From: Priestia aryabhattai
GTDB taxonomy: Bacteria; Bacillota; Bacilli; Bacillales; Bacillaceae_H
Direction: 5' to 3'
NCBI RefSeq assembly: GCF_023715685.1
Contig: NZ_JAMBOQ010000001.1
Location: 310,001 to 374,000, forward strand
DNA length: 64,000 nt
The notes under the pieces are model-generated. The model saw nothing but the letters and a program-made list of their open reading frames with translations. It ran no database searches and had not been told where the DNA came from. The translations under genes were made by a program, and so were the position numbers. Positions 1-9,229 of the stretch are shown in pieces. Each line of letters starts with the position of its first letter. The first letter of the stretch is position 1.

Positions 1-127
1 TTAATACCCTTTACTCATTCGACTTTTTTAGTCCTATAATCCTTTTATATCAATATATCGACGGGATATCGCTAATCCGTTTTAAAAAGAACATTTGTGT
101 AAACGCTTTAAATCATGTATCATAAAG

Positions 128-144
128 TTGGACCATGAGTCTAA
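128..144. promoter_or_regulatory. Possible TetR operator (inverted repeat)
   Basis: TTGGAC-CATGA-GTCTAA, arms matching at 5 of 6 positions, lies 25 bases before the TetR-family start. TetR regulators commonly bind a dyad in their own promoter, so autoregulation is the natural reading, but only the dyad itself is seen. Confidence 0.35.
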
Positions 145-168
145 TTTTTTTATATTTAGGTGATAATA

Positions 169-1071
169 ATGAATAATCGAAAGCAGCAAGTTGTGAAAAA
201 TGCACACCATCTCTTCGTTGAAAAAGGATTTCAAGCTACATCTATTCAAGACATCATTGATTATAGCGGCATTTCAAAAGGAACATTCTACAACTATTTT
301 TCATCAAAAAATGAATTATTAATCGCTGTTTTTACATGGCTTCATACAACCATTGAACAAGAGCGCAATCAGCTGTTGGTTGGTAAAAGCCTGACCGATA
401 TAGATGTATTTATTAAACAAATCGATGCGCAGATGAAAAACCATCATAAACATAAATTTTTTACATTACTTGAAGAAGTATTTGTTTCCAATGATCCTGA
501 TTTAAAGTCATACATAAAAAAAACCCAGTTTATTGAAGTAAACTGGATTTATAAACGGTTCATTGATTTATTTGGACAAGAAAAGAAACCATATCTACTA
601 GATTGTGCAATTATGTTTCTTGGTATACTTCATCGTAACTTTCACTATAATTTTATGGTTAACGGCACAAATACTGACCCACATGAGATCATAAGCTACA
701 GCGTCAAGCGCTTGTTTCCTCTTGTAGACGAAGTAGCAAGTTCAGGAGACATTTTGCTCGATCCGCAAACAATCAAAGAATGGCTTCCATCCTGCCCGAA
801 TACCAGAAATCAAATAGAACAGGACATTTCTACAGCACTTATTGATTTAAAAAAACAAGTTCACAAACAATTTACTGATGAATTCGAACGTCAAAAATGC
901 ACAGAGCTTATTAGCTTTATTGAAGAAGAGCTGTTTAAACAATCGAATCCTCGCAAGTTTGTTGTTGATAGTGCTCTTCATTCCTTAAAGCAGCTGCCTG
1001 TTAACAAAAGTAAAACGAAGCTAGAAAAACTGCAGGCGATGATTGATCAGTACGTGAGTGAACTTCATTAA
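169..1071 (+). CDS. TetR/AcrR family transcriptional regulator
   Basis: DNA-binding repressor of the TetR family, about 300 residues. The N-terminal 50 residues are a typical TetR helix-turn-helix (TSIQDIIDYSGISKGTFYNYF), while the ligand-binding part is longer than the usual 190-220 residues. The general layout recalls B. subtilis YerO, which sits next to an RND efflux gene, but no efflux gene is visible here because the window starts just upstream. ATG at 169 is preferred to an in-frame GTG at 160 because AGGTGA at 158-163 is correctly spaced for it. A dyad just upstream suggests autoregulation. The ligand is unknown. The family is certain, the function is not. Confidence 0.9.
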   Translation: MNNRKQQVVKNAHHLFVEKGFQATSIQDIIDYSGISKGTFYNYFSSKNELLIAVFTWLHTTIEQERNQLLVGKSLTDIDVFIKQIDAQMKNHHKHKFFTLLEEVFVSNDPDLKSYIKKTQFIEVNWIYKRFIDLFGQEKKPYLLDCAIMFLGILHRNFHYNFMVNGTNTDPHEIISYSVKRLFPLVDEVASSGDILLDPQTIKEWLPSCPNTRNQIEQDISTALIDLKKQVHKQFTDEFERQKCTELISFIEEELFKQSNPRKFVVDSALHSLKQLPVNKSKTKLEKLQAMIDQYVSELH

Positions 1072-1073
1072 AT

Positions 1074-1100
1074 AAAAAGCAGTCCTAAAGCTGCTCTTTA
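1074..1100. terminator. Weak bidirectional terminator between convergent genes
   Basis: AAAAAGCAG pairs with CTGCTCTTT with one bulged base, flanked by A and T runs. It overlaps the stop codon of the kinase on the minus strand. Confidence 0.4.
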
Positions 1101-2372
1101 TTCGCAAAGGGGAAATTGAAGTGAAAAGCACGTTTCTTTTCCTTTTATGCTAGACACACTCACTTTTCCCTTCATATAATGAATAATACTGAAAGATACC
1201 ATCGTTCCAAGCCCCGTACCTTTTTCTTTTGTTGTAAAGTACGGTTCGCCTAACCGATTGATTTGTTCTTGCGTCATACCGCAGCCTGTATCGATAATAT
1301 CAACGATAACAGCCCCGCCTTCTTTTGCTACTTTAACGGTTAACGTGCCTCCATTTTGCATGGCTTCAATACTATTTTTAAATAAATTGATTAGACACTG
1401 CTGAAGCTTTCTTCTCTCTCCCATTACGAAGAACTTCACTTCTTCATCAAATGTAAAATCAATAGCGACTCCATTCATATTGGCAAGAGGCGTCATAATA
1501 TGGGTGACATGATGAATTTCTTCTGAAATATTCATTTTTTCATTTCGTTCTGGAGCGGAATTGGCAAACAGCAAGTAATCATCAATGATTTCTTTTGCAC
1601 GGTCTAGTTCATTAATGGCAATCGAAATGTAGCGTTTTTTAGCGGGTTCTTTTTCATCTTCTTGCAGCATCTGCATAAATCCTCTGCTTGCTGTTAGAGG
1701 ATTTCGCACCTCATGAGAGATGCTGGCGGCTAAATGACTGACAATTTCTAGCTTTTCTGCTTTCATCAGGCGCTGCAGCACTAATAAATTTGCTCGTATC
1801 GCTTCCCATAGTACGGTAATCACGAACATTCCTGCGACATCTAAAATCGCGAACTGAACCCACACGCTAATAGGGATGCTCGTTACGTGTAAGACAAAAA
1901 TAGATACAAGCATAGCTAATAAAGAACCGATTACACTAAGACATGTGCTTACGATAATTCTATTTTTTAATGAGAAATGTAAAAAGTATTTCGTTATGAA
2001 AAATAAAGGAATGGATAAAATCGGAAGAGCAATTAATGTTGATAAAAATCCTACATCGTACCCGCCAATTAGCAAGCGCAGCAGTAAAATAAAGACAAAA
2101 AGCAAGCTTCCTAGCGGCCAGCCTCCATATAACGTTCCTAAAATATAAGGGATTCTTCGTAAATCCATTCGATAATCATCCGGGACATAAGCTCCGTTAA
2201 CCGGAAACAAAAGGCAAAAGGTAATAGCTAAAATCGGAAATACCGCGATATAACGATCTTTCCACCAATGAATTTTTTTAGCATACTTAATCAAATAAAA
2301 CATCTGCACTAAAAACAGCGCCAATAAAATAAATAAAAAATTAATTAACAAATCTTTTGTGACAAAACTCAT
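1098..2372 (-). CDS. Membrane sensor histidine kinase, KinB/5TMR-LYT type
   Basis: Two-component sensor kinase of 424 residues. Residues 1-195 hold about six hydrophobic segments resembling the 5TMR-LYT sensor module. A HisKA domain follows with the phosphoacceptor His220 in SISHEVRNPLTA, then an HATPase_c domain with an N box (LINLFKNSIEAM) and G boxes (DTGCGM, KGTGLG). This order is that of sporulation kinase KinB and its relatives, which phosphorylate Spo0F rather than a neighbouring response regulator; no response regulator gene lies nearby, which fits an orphan kinase. GGTGA precedes the ATG. The role in sporulation is inference from the family. Confidence 0.88.
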   Translation of the reverse strand: MSFVTKDLLINFLFILLALFLVQMFYLIKYAKKIHWWKDRYIAVFPILAITFCLLFPVNGAYVPDDYRMDLRRIPYILGTLYGGWPLGSLLFVFILLLRLLIGGYDVGFLSTLIALPILSIPLFFITKYFLHFSLKNRIIVSTCLSVIGSLLAMLVSIFVLHVTSIPISVWVQFAILDVAGMFVITVLWEAIRANLLVLQRLMKAEKLEIVSHLAASISHEVRNPLTASRGFMQMLQEDEKEPAKKRYISIAINELDRAKEIIDDYLLFANSAPERNEKMNISEEIHHVTHIMTPLANMNGVAIDFTFDEEVKFFVMGERRKLQQCLINLFKNSIEAMQNGGTLTVKVAKEGGAVIVDIIDTGCGMTQEQINRLGEPYFTTKEKGTGLGTMVSFSIIHYMKGKVSVSSIKGKETCFSLQFPLCE

Positions 2373-2643
2373 GTATTCACCGGTCTTTCAAATCAGATAA
2401 AAATAAACTCTTTTATTGCATCTACATTTGTAACACAAATTAGAGCGTAATCATAGATAAATAAACGTATTCTATTTACTTTTTTATAACTTCCTATGAC
2501 TTTATCGTCCGTTCCCTAAAATAGTGAAGGCTAAGAAAACCTTTTCAACTTCACTAAAAATATTCAGAATTTTATTTACATATGAGTGATAATGCTCTAT
2601 AATCAGATCAATGTACTTGGTTTTGAGAGTAGGAGGACGAAAT

Positions 2644-3408
2644 ATGGAACTATCAATTACCTTAATGGGATTATTCGTTGGAACCCTTGTAGGCTTAACG
2701 GGGGTTGGAGGAGCCGCTTTATTAACGCCTTTACTGATTGTACTCGGCATTAACCCTTCCATTGCCGTAGGAACAGATCTTGTCTACAATTCTATCACAA
2801 AATTATTCGGAGTCGCTCAGCACTACAAACAGCGAACCATTAACTTTAAATTAGCAAAATATTTAGCCATCGGAAGTATTCCGAGCGCTGTGCTTGCCAT
2901 TGTCACACTTCATGCATTTCCATCTTTTCACGAGCATCAAGAAACGATTATTAAGCACGCTCTTGGGTATGTAATGACACTGGTTGCAATTTCAATTATC
3001 TTTCGCGTCTTTTTTGATAAACTAATTCGGCCAAATCGTTTTCAGGAAATGGACTTAGATCAGAAAAAAGGCTTAACAATTGGAATTGGCGTAGTCTTTG
3101 GATTCATTGTCGGACTAACATCGATTGGTTCGGGCTCATTATTTGCGATTGCAATGCTGTACTTATTTAAGCTAAAAACATCTGAGCTGGTTGGAACTGA
3201 TATTGCACATGCGTTTCTTCTCGTTACGGTGGCTGGTATTTTAAATGCAAGCTTTGGAAGCGTTGATTATATGTTGACTGCTAATCTATTAACTGGATCT
3301 ATTCCAGGTGTGTTACTCGGAAGCCGTTTATCAACTAAAGTGCCTTCAAGACCGCTTCAAGCCATTATGGCGACCATCATTTTAATTAGCGGAATTAAAT
3401 TAATTTAA
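2644..3408 (+). CDS. TauE/SafE family membrane protein (putative anion exporter)
   Basis: About 254 residues, nearly all hydrophobic, with the TauE/SafE repeat pattern: an N-terminal GLTGVGGAALLTPLL motif and a second related half with GLTSIGSGSLFAIAM. The family exports sulfite, sulfoacetate or similar small anions, but the substrate cannot be read from sequence. AGGAGG at 2631-2636 selects ATG 2644 over an upstream in-frame ATG at 2611. It is a single-gene unit closed by a strong terminator. A second, non-identical TauE-family gene lies at 25540. Confidence 0.85.
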   Translation: MELSITLMGLFVGTLVGLTGVGGAALLTPLLIVLGINPSIAVGTDLVYNSITKLFGVAQHYKQRTINFKLAKYLAIGSIPSAVLAIVTLHAFPSFHEHQETIIKHALGYVMTLVAISIIFRVFFDKLIRPNRFQEMDLDQKKGLTIGIGVVFGFIVGLTSIGSGSLFAIAMLYLFKLKTSELVGTDIAHAFLLVTVAGILNASFGSVDYMLTANLLTGSIPGVLLGSRLSTKVPSRPLQAIMATIILISGIKLI

Positions 3409-3413
3409 CAAAT

Positions 3414-3444
3414 AAAAGCACATGCCTTTGCATGTGCTTTTTAT
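3414..3444 (+). terminator. Intrinsic terminator after the TauE-family gene
   Basis: AAAGCACATGC and GCATGTGCTTT form an 11-bp stem with a short loop, followed by a T run. Confidence 0.9.
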
Positions 3445-3536
3445 TAGTTTTTTTAAAGATCCACATTAAAAATAATAATGATTTAAACCACTTTACTTCT
3501 CTTCTTATACACTTCAACCAATATTTTTATTGAATT

Positions 3537-3582
3537 TTAGTCAATGAGACTAATGACACCTCAAACAACCTTACGTTAAAAT
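3537..3582 (+). promoter_or_regulatory. Candidate promoter and 17-bp palindrome for the dicarboxylate symporter
   Basis: A perfect TTAGTC-AATGA-GACTAA dyad (3537-3553) directly abuts a candidate -35 ATGACA (3553-3558), which is 18 bases from TAAAAT (3577-3582). A dyad upstream of -35 would suit an activator such as a two-component response regulator; no such gene is adjacent. Confidence 0.35.
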
Positions 3583-3640
3583 GTAAAAAAACATAACATC
3601 TATTGTGATATCCAAAAAATGTACGACGAAGGGAGAACAC

Positions 3641-4993
3641 ATGACACAAACAGCAGCAAAAAGTAAGCAAAAACCTTTTTATAAAGGTCTTTTCTTTCAA
3701 ATTATGATGGCAATTATACTCGGTATAGCGGTAGGATATCTATGGCCAAGCTTTGGGAATGCTGTGAAACCGATTGGAGACGGTTTTATTAAGCTCATCA
3801 AAATGCTGATTGCTCCTCTTATTTTTGGAGTAGTCGTTGTCGGAATTGCCAAGGTTGGAAACATTAAAACAGTTGGGCGTATCGGTGGAAAAACCATTCT
3901 TTACTTCGAAATTATCACAACATTCGCTCTATTGATCGGTCTATTAGTAGCGAACGTAATGAATCCCGGCACCGGTATGAATGTCGATCCTTCAAGCCTA
4001 AGCACAAGCGAAGTGGACGCGAAGACAAACGGCTCCGAACTTCCGAGTGAAGGTGATTTTTTTCTTAATATGATTCCAGACAGTGCAGTTGGTGCTTTTT
4101 CAAGCAACTCAATGCTTCAAGTGCTTTTAATTTCTTGTTTGTTCGGCATCGCGCTTGTCCATATAGGTGGAAAAACAGCAGAGACCCTTTTAAATGTATT
4201 AGAAAAAGTAAATGATGTGTTGTTTAAAATTATGGGATACATTATGAAGTTAACGGCTCTCGCCACGTTTAGTGCCATGGCATTTGCAGTTAGTCAGTAC
4301 GGTCTTGGAACGCTTGCTGCATTCGGAAAGCTATTTATCGCTATGACAATTGCTTGTCTAGCATTTGTTCTTGTCTTAGCTGTTATTTTACGAATCTATT
4401 TAAAATTAAGTTTATGGAAAGTCATTCTATATATACGAGAAGAAATTATGCTGGCATTTGCCACGGGCTCCACTGAAGCCGTTATGCCGCAGCTTATGGA
4501 TAAATTCGAACAAGCAGGATGCAACAAAGCAGTCGTTGGTCTTGTTGTGCCTACGGGCTATTCGTTTAATCTAGACGGTGCTTCCATTTACTTGTCTCTT
4601 GCCCTCGTCTTTTTAGCACAAGCAACGGGCGTGGACTTGAGCCTGACAGATCAGCTTTTGATGCTTGGTGTCCTGCTTCTTACGTCTAAAGGAATGGCTG
4701 GTATTCCAGGATCAGCCTTTGTTGCTCTCTCTGCGACCGCAGCAGCGACTGGATCCATTCCAGTAGCAGCCGTTGCTCTGATGCTCGCTCCTGATCGCTT
4801 TATGGGTAATTATCGGACAACAGTTAATATTATTGGTTATGCGGTAGCTGCTTTTATTATCGCACGATGGGAAAATTTATTAGACCTACAAAAAGCAAAT
4901 GATGTGCTGGACGGAAAAATTGCGTATCAGCCCAAAAATGCTGAAATTTCCCTCCCAGAGAGTATTCCAGCAGCCAATGAAAAAGCATTTTAA
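3641..4993 (+). CDS. dctP: C4-dicarboxylate/cation symporter (DctA/DctP type)
   Basis: Secondary transporter of the DAACS family, about 450 residues, importing succinate, fumarate or malate with protons or sodium. The DctA-like signature VGLVVPTGYSFNLDGASIYL is present, as are IAPLIFGVVVVGIAKVG and the helical re-entrant SKGMAGIPGSAFVAL. The serine-rich motif that in DctA reads GTSSSES is ATGSTEA here, so the exact substrate range may differ. ATG 3641 is chosen because GAAGGGAG lies 7 bases before it; an in-frame GTG at 3605 lacks a site. A single gene with a palindrome upstream. No DctS/DctR sensor pair is present in the window. Confidence 0.88.
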   Translation: MTQTAAKSKQKPFYKGLFFQIMMAIILGIAVGYLWPSFGNAVKPIGDGFIKLIKMLIAPLIFGVVVVGIAKVGNIKTVGRIGGKTILYFEIITTFALLIGLLVANVMNPGTGMNVDPSSLSTSEVDAKTNGSELPSEGDFFLNMIPDSAVGAFSSNSMLQVLLISCLFGIALVHIGGKTAETLLNVLEKVNDVLFKIMGYIMKLTALATFSAMAFAVSQYGLGTLAAFGKLFIAMTIACLAFVLVLAVILRIYLKLSLWKVILYIREEIMLAFATGSTEAVMPQLMDKFEQAGCNKAVVGLVVPTGYSFNLDGASIYLSLALVFLAQATGVDLSLTDQLLMLGVLLLTSKGMAGIPGSAFVALSATAAATGSIPVAAVALMLAPDRFMGNYRTTVNIIGYAVAAFIIARWENLLDLQKANDVLDGKIAYQPKNAEISLPESIPAANEKAF

Positions 4994-5002
4994 TAAAAGA
5001 AT

Positions 5003-5047
5003 TTCCTGCCCGAGACAAGTCTAGTTTGCTTGTTTTTCGGGCAGGAA
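5003..5047. terminator. Bidirectional terminator overlapping a coding end
   Basis: TTCCTGCCCGA (5003-5013) pairs perfectly with TCGGGCAGGAA (5037-5047). It lies between convergent genes, and the last codons of the minus-strand gene form one arm and part of the loop. Confidence 0.85.
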
Positions 5048-5416
5048 TTTGATTGTTACATGAAAGGCCTTTTGCTGAAACTTATTTTCTTCCAGTATTT
5101 TATATACCATTCGTTTAATGCTTTCTTGCGTTTTAACATCAGATGAAACGGAAGGCTCCATATACACATCCAGCTCTACTCTGTCCTTTGAGTAAAGTGA
5201 TGAATTCACGCCCCTTGATTTATAGCCCGCTTCTGTTAAACCGCTGCTGATTTTATGCCAAATATCCAGTTTGTCCATTTGTTTAATAACAGGCTTTGCC
5301 TCTTCGTACGCTTGTGCTTGCTGCATTTTGGAACTTTCTTCTTTTTTAGTAAAAATTGCATACCCTGAACCTACTAATAAAAACGTCATAATAGCAAATG
5401 CTCGCACCCTTCTCAT
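5021..5416 (-). CDS. Small exported or membrane-anchored protein, unknown function
   Basis: 131 residues. An N-terminal hydrophobic segment (AFAIMTFLLVGSGYAIFT) after two arginines acts as signal peptide or anchor, followed by a soluble charged domain with no motif I recognise. GAGGTGA stands 4 bases before the ATG. The final codons (EKQAN) are built from the arm of a shared terminator hairpin. Coding looks real from the ribosome binding site, the signal-like start and its place between two terminated units. Function unknown. Confidence 0.75.
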   Translation of the reverse strand: MRRVRAFAIMTFLLVGSGYAIFTKKEESSKMQQAQAYEEAKPVIKQMDKLDIWHKISSGLTEAGYKSRGVNSSLYSKDRVELDVYMEPSVSSDVKTQESIKRMVYKILEENKFQQKAFHVTIKFLPEKQAN

Positions 5417-5486
5417 TCTCTCACCTCATTTAGAGATATAGATTATAAATATGCGAATAATTGCTGCAGTATGACGGCTTGTATAC

Positions 5487-6458
5487 CTACTCTTTTTCTA
5501 CGATGCTCAGCAGTCGTTTAGAACCGGCTTGCGCTTCTTCTATCATACTGTCAAACAGCTCTTGCACCGTTGGGATACGCTCAATCAGTCCAACGACTTG
5601 ACCTGCCCATCCAAAGCCTTCATCAACTTTATTTTCATAAATATACCGGCAGTTTGCCCCTCCGCTAATGACGTCTTTTAACTCTTCGTACCTCTCACCT
5701 TGTTGTTCACGTTCAATAATGTCAAGAGTATAGTCAGACTTTAATACACGCCCAGGTGCTCCGAACGAACGTTTAATAACCACAGTATCGGTTTCTTTTG
5801 CTTCTACAATAGCTTGTTTATACGCATCATGAGCATCTACACATTCTTTTGTCGCAATAAAACGTGTTCCCATTTCAATACCTTCAGCGCCTAATGATAA
5901 CGCTGCCAATAATCCTTGTCCGTTTCCAATTCCTCCGCTTGCAAGTACCGGAATTGACACAGCTGCAGCTACTCGAGGAATTAACACCATTGTGCCGAGA
6001 TCCTCACGTCCGATATGTCCTCCGGCTTCTTGCCCCACTGCCATAACGGCATCTGCTCCTAACTTCTCAGCTTTTTGAGCTTGACGAACGTTGGCTACCA
6101 GCACGAGCGTTTTAATTCCCGTTCCTTTTAATCTCTCAAAAATAGGTGCAGGGTTTGCTCCTGTTATGGAGACAACCGGAGCACCTTCTTCCACTGCTAC
6201 GTCGAGAAGTTCTTTATAAGAACCTTCTGTTTGACCACCAACGGCAAAATTAACGCCAAAAGGACGCGCAGTTAAAGAACGTACTTTCTTAATTTCAGCT
6301 CGAAGTTTCTCAGGTGTTCGGAGCGTCATAGCTGTAATTTGTCCAAGCCCTCCTGCATTTGAGACAGCAGCAGCGAGCTCTGCGTACGCTAAATACGCCA
6401 GACCTCCTTGTACAATTGGATATTGAATTCCTAACAAATCTGTTACCCGTGTTTTCAT
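5487..6458 (-). CDS. Nitronate monooxygenase family FMN protein
   Basis: 323 residues of the NMO/2-nitropropane dioxygenase TIM-barrel family, which oxidises alkyl nitronates such as propionate 3-nitronate using FMN; close relatives include the enoyl-ACP reductase FabK. The N-terminus PIVQGGLAYLAYAELAAAVSN, the central VMAVGQEAGGHIGR and the phosphate-binding IPVLASGGIGNG are family hallmarks. The full fatty-acid gene context of FabK is missing, so nitronate detoxification is more likely. A perfect 20-bp palindrome lies 32 bases upstream of its start and may be its operator. Confidence 0.8.
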   Translation of the reverse strand: MKTRVTDLLGIQYPIVQGGLAYLAYAELAAAVSNAGGLGQITAMTLRTPEKLRAEIKKVRSLTARPFGVNFAVGGQTEGSYKELLDVAVEEGAPVVSITGANPAPIFERLKGTGIKTLVLVANVRQAQKAEKLGADAVMAVGQEAGGHIGREDLGTMVLIPRVAAAVSIPVLASGGIGNGQGLLAALSLGAEGIEMGTRFIATKECVDAHDAYKQAIVEAKETDTVVIKRSFGAPGRVLKSDYTLDIIEREQQGERYEELKDVISGGANCRYIYENKVDEGFGWAGQVVGLIERIPTVQELFDSMIEEAQAGSKRLLSIVEKE

Positions 6459-6489
6459 CTATGTATCCCCTCTCCTTTTATTTTCTTAT

Positions 6490-6509
6490 TTATGAATACT
6501 TATTCATAA
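6490..6509. promoter_or_regulatory. Perfect 20-bp palindrome upstream of the nitronate monooxygenase
   Basis: TTATGAATA-CT-TATTCATAA is perfectly symmetrical, typical of a MarR- or TetR-type dimer site. It is 32 bases before the monooxygenase start, where its promoter should be. The regulator is not identified. Confidence 0.5.
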
Positions 6510-6558
6510 TCATAACAAGAAAATAACGGATTTCCTACGAAAAAATTCCAACATTTCT

Positions 6559-6584
6559 GTTTGCGTCAACTTTTGATAGGGTAC
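6559..6584 (+). promoter_or_regulatory. Candidate sigma-B promoter of katE
   Basis: GTTTGC - 14 bases - GGGTAC resembles the sigma-B consensus GTTTAA - 12 to 15 - GGGWAW, and lies 46 bases before the katE start. B. subtilis katE is a sigma-B general stress gene, which supports the reading. Confidence 0.6.
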
Positions 6585-6630
6585 ACATTTTGTAATGATT
6601 ATTAATTGAAGGTCAAGGAGGAAGACAGGT

Positions 6631-8673
6631 ATGACAAAAAAGCACCCTGTAAATGAAAAAAGCAAGCAAGAACAGCTCGAGCAGTTTAAAACAGATGATA
6701 GAAACCAAGCGCTCACAACCAATCAAGGGTTAAAGCTTTCCGAAGATGAATTTTCTTTAAAAGCAGGTGAACGTGGCCCAACCCTTATGGAAGACTTTCA
6801 TTTTCGTGAAAAAATGACGCATTTTGACCATGAACGCATTCCAGAACGCATCGTTCACGCACGCGGCTTCGCTGCTCACGGAGAATTTGAGCTGTATGAC
6901 TCTCTCAGTGAATATACAAAAGCTAAATTTTTACAGAACCCGTCTGTAAAAACGCCTGTATTTGTCCGTTTCTCTACTGTAGCAGGTTCTAAAGGTTCAG
7001 CTGAAACAGTGCGCGACGCACGTGGTTTTGCAACAAAATTTTATACGGAGGAAGGAAACTATGACTTAGTTGGCAATAACATTCCCGTGTTCTTCATCCA
7101 AGATGCGATTAAATTCCCGGATTTAATTCACGCTGTTAAGCCTGAGCCACATAACGAAATGCCGCAGGCGGCTTCAGCACATGATACGTTTTGGGATTTT
7201 GTCGCCAATAACCAAGAGTCTGCTCACATGGTCATGTGGTCAATGTCAGACCGTGCAATTCCTCGCAGCTTGCGTATGATGGAAGGCTTCGGCGTACATA
7301 CTTTTCGCTTAGTTAATGCAGAAGGAAAAGCTCATTTTGTCAAATTCCATTGGAAGCCTGTGCTCGGAACGCATTCCCTTGTTTGGGACGAAGCTCAAAC
7401 AATTTCTGGGAAAGACCCTGATTTTCATCGCCGCGATTTATGGGAGTCGATTGAAAACGGATACTATCCTGAATATGAGCTAGGCATTCAAATCATAGCT
7501 GAGGAAGATGAATTTAAGTTCGACTTTGACATTCTCGATCCAACTAAGCTTTGGCCAGAAGAAGACATTCCCGTCAAATTGGTTGGAAAAATGACCTTAA
7601 ATCGAAATGTAGACAACGTATTTGCCGAAACAGAACAAGTCGCATTTCATCCGGGGCATGTGGTACCGGGAATTGATTTCTCTAACGATCCTCTGCTGCA
7701 AGGAAGATTGTTTTCATACACGGATACCCAGCTTATTCGTCTGGGCGGTCCGAATTTTCACGAACTTCCAATCAACCGTCCTATATGCCCGTTTCATAAT
7801 AACCAACGAGACGGTTACGGACGCCAAACGATTAACAAAGGACCTGTCAGCTATCACAGAAACTCTCTTGTAGCCAACACGCCTGCTCCTGTCCCTGAGT
7901 CAGAGGGCGGTTATGCTCACTATCAAGAAAAAGTGGAAGGAAGAAAAGTTCGAAGCCGCAGCGAAAGTTTTAAAGACCACTTTTCACAGGCAACGCTATT
8001 TTGGAATAGCATGAGCGACCCTGAAAAAGAGCATATTATCAGTGCCTTCAGCTTTGAACTTGGAAAAGTGAAAAGCAAGTCTGTTCAGCAGCAGGTCGTC
8101 GATATGTTTGCCAACGTCAGTACAGTGCTAGCTAAAAAAATAGCACAAGCGATTGGTGCGACGCCTCCATCAGGAGAAGACGCGCCCGTGACCAAGTCGT
8201 CTCCGGCTCTTAGTCAGGAACAGACGATTAAAAAGCCGAATACGCGTAAAGTAGCTGTCATTGTAGCTAATGACTTTAACAGTGACCTACCACAAGTGTT
8301 AAACAGTTTAAAACAACAGGGCATTCAGCCTGAAATTGTAAACACAACGCTTCAAAACGTAAAAGGAACAGACGGCTCAGAACTTGAAGTACAGCACACG
8401 TTTTTAACAACTGATTCTGTCTTATTCGATGCGGTTTATGTTGTCGGAAGTTCGTCAACTGATGAGAAGTTTCGTAAAGAAGCACTGACGTTTGCTCAAG
8501 AAGCATTCGAGCATTTCAAACCGATTGGCGCGACAGATGAAGGTGTTAAGTGGCTGCAAGCTGCTGGATTAGACAGTAGTCCCGGTGTCGTAACTGGAGA
8601 TTCTACACACTTTACAGATGAATTTATTGAAGCTATTTCAGCTCACCGTCACTGGAATCGTCACGTTATATAA
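6631..8673 (+). CDS. katE: Large-subunit (clade 2) catalase KatE
   Basis: 680 residues, haem catalase converting hydrogen peroxide to water and oxygen. The catalytic His76 lies in [12 protein letters not shown], the distal Asn in [19 protein letters not shown], and the proximal haem Tyr in [17 protein letters not shown]. After the catalase core a C-terminal domain of about 150 residues beginning at [10 protein letters not shown] resembles the DJ-1/PfpI-like domain that defines the large-subunit clade (E. coli HPII, B. subtilis KatE, 686 residues). A sigma-B-like promoter upstream places it in the general stress response. AAGGAGG precedes the ATG. A single gene closed by a very strong terminator. 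Confidence 0.93.
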   Translation: MTKKHPVNEKSKQEQLEQFKTDDRNQALTTNQGLKLSEDEFSLKAGERGPTLMEDFHFREKMTHFDHERIPERIVHARGFAAHGEFELYDSLSEYTKAKFLQNPSVKTPVFVRFSTVAGSKGSAETVRDARGFATKFYTEEGNYDLVGNNIPVFFIQDAIKFPDLIHAVKPEPHNEMPQAASAHDTFWDFVANNQESAHMVMWSMSDRAIPRSLRMMEGFGVHTFRLVNAEGKAHFVKFHWKPVLGTHSLVWDEAQTISGKDPDFHRRDLWESIENGYYPEYELGIQIIAEEDEFKFDFDILDPTKLWPEEDIPVKLVGKMTLNRNVDNVFAETEQVAFHPGHVVPGIDFSNDPLLQGRLFSYTDTQLIRLGGPNFHELPINRPICPFHNNQRDGYGRQTINKGPVSYHRNSLVANTPAPVPESEGGYAHYQEKVEGRKVRSRSESFKDHFSQATLFWNSMSDPEKEHIISAFSFELGKVKSKSVQQQVVDMFANVSTVLAKKIAQAIGATPPSGEDAPVTKSSPALSQEQTIKKPNTRKVAVIVANDFNSDLPQVLNSLKQQGIQPEIVNTTLQNVKGTDGSELEVQHTFLTTDSVLFDAVYVVGSSSTDEKFRKEALTFAQEAFEHFKPIGATDEGVKWLQAAGLDSSPGVVTGDSTHFTDEFIEAISAHRHWNRHVI

Positions 8674-8675
8674 AT

Positions 8676-8717
8676 AAAAAAAGCCTTTGAAATCATTGAT
8701 TTCAAAGGCTTTTTTAT
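8676..8717. terminator. Strong bidirectional terminator after katE
   Basis: AAAGCCTTTGAAATC and GATTTCAAAGGCTTT form a perfect 15-bp stem with a 3-base loop between A and T runs. It serves katE and the convergent acetyltransferase. Confidence 0.93.
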
Positions 8718-9229
8718 TTAACTGATTTTCTAAATGCCATGACGTGCAAATCTTTTACCGGATAAAAATCGTTATCTGGGAAGCGGACGTAACCTCTTTT
8801 AGTGTACAGCTTAATGGCATGTTCCATTGAGTTATCTGTGTGCAAACCTAAATAAGAACATCCTAGTTTCCGAGATTTTTTTTCACACGCTTCAAGAAGC
8901 GCATTGGCGACTCCTTTTCGGCGATAAGACGGAGCAACTGCCAGCAGACGAATTTCAGCCCACGGAAATGGCTTTAACAACCCGCCATATACATCGGTAT
9001 TCGGCGGGTAAAACAAAACGCTTCCTGCCATTTCTCCATCGATTTCAGCTACAATGCGCTCAAATTTATTCTCTTCACTCAGGGTATGTAGAATTCCTTC
9101 TCGATACCTCTTCCAGTTTGCTTCTGATTTTACGGTTGCATATTGCTCATAAGCAGCAATCGTCACTGTTTCAATAGATGGTCTTTCTTCTTCTCTAGCT
9201 TCTCGAACGATCAATTTTTTCTCCTCCAT
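8714..9229 (-). CDS. GNAT family N-acetyltransferase
   Basis: About 171 residues with the acetyl-CoA binding motif A visible as LLAVAPSYRRKGVANALLEAC, then LHTDNSMEHAIKLYTKRGYVRF, the usual motif B with its Tyr-rich C-terminus. Transfers an acetyl group to an amine, substrate unknown. The start is ambiguous: ATG 9229 has AAGG only 3-4 bases away, while an in-frame TTG at 9214 has GGAGG at good spacing and would give the common N-terminus MIVREA. One of five GNAT genes in the window. Confidence 0.85.
   Translation of the reverse strand: MEEKKLIVREAREEERPSIETVTIAAYEQYATVKSEANWKRYREGILHTLSEENKFERIVAEIDGEMAGSVLFYPPNTDVYGGLLKPFPWAEIRLLAVAPSYRRKGVANALLEACEKKSRKLGCSYLGLHTDNSMEHAIKLYTKRGYVRFPDNDFYPVKDLHVMAFRKSVK

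Noticed and set aside
1876..2148. Forward frame inside the histidine kinase gene
   Set aside because: A shadow of a clearly coding minus-strand gene with no start signal of its own.
2502..2762. Minus-strand 86-codon frame overlapping the first TauE gene
   Set aside because: Its proline- and threonine-rich translation is the reverse reading of a real membrane protein.
8276..8506. Minus-strand frame inside katE
   Set aside because: Antisense shadow of the KatE C-terminal domain without ribosome binding site.
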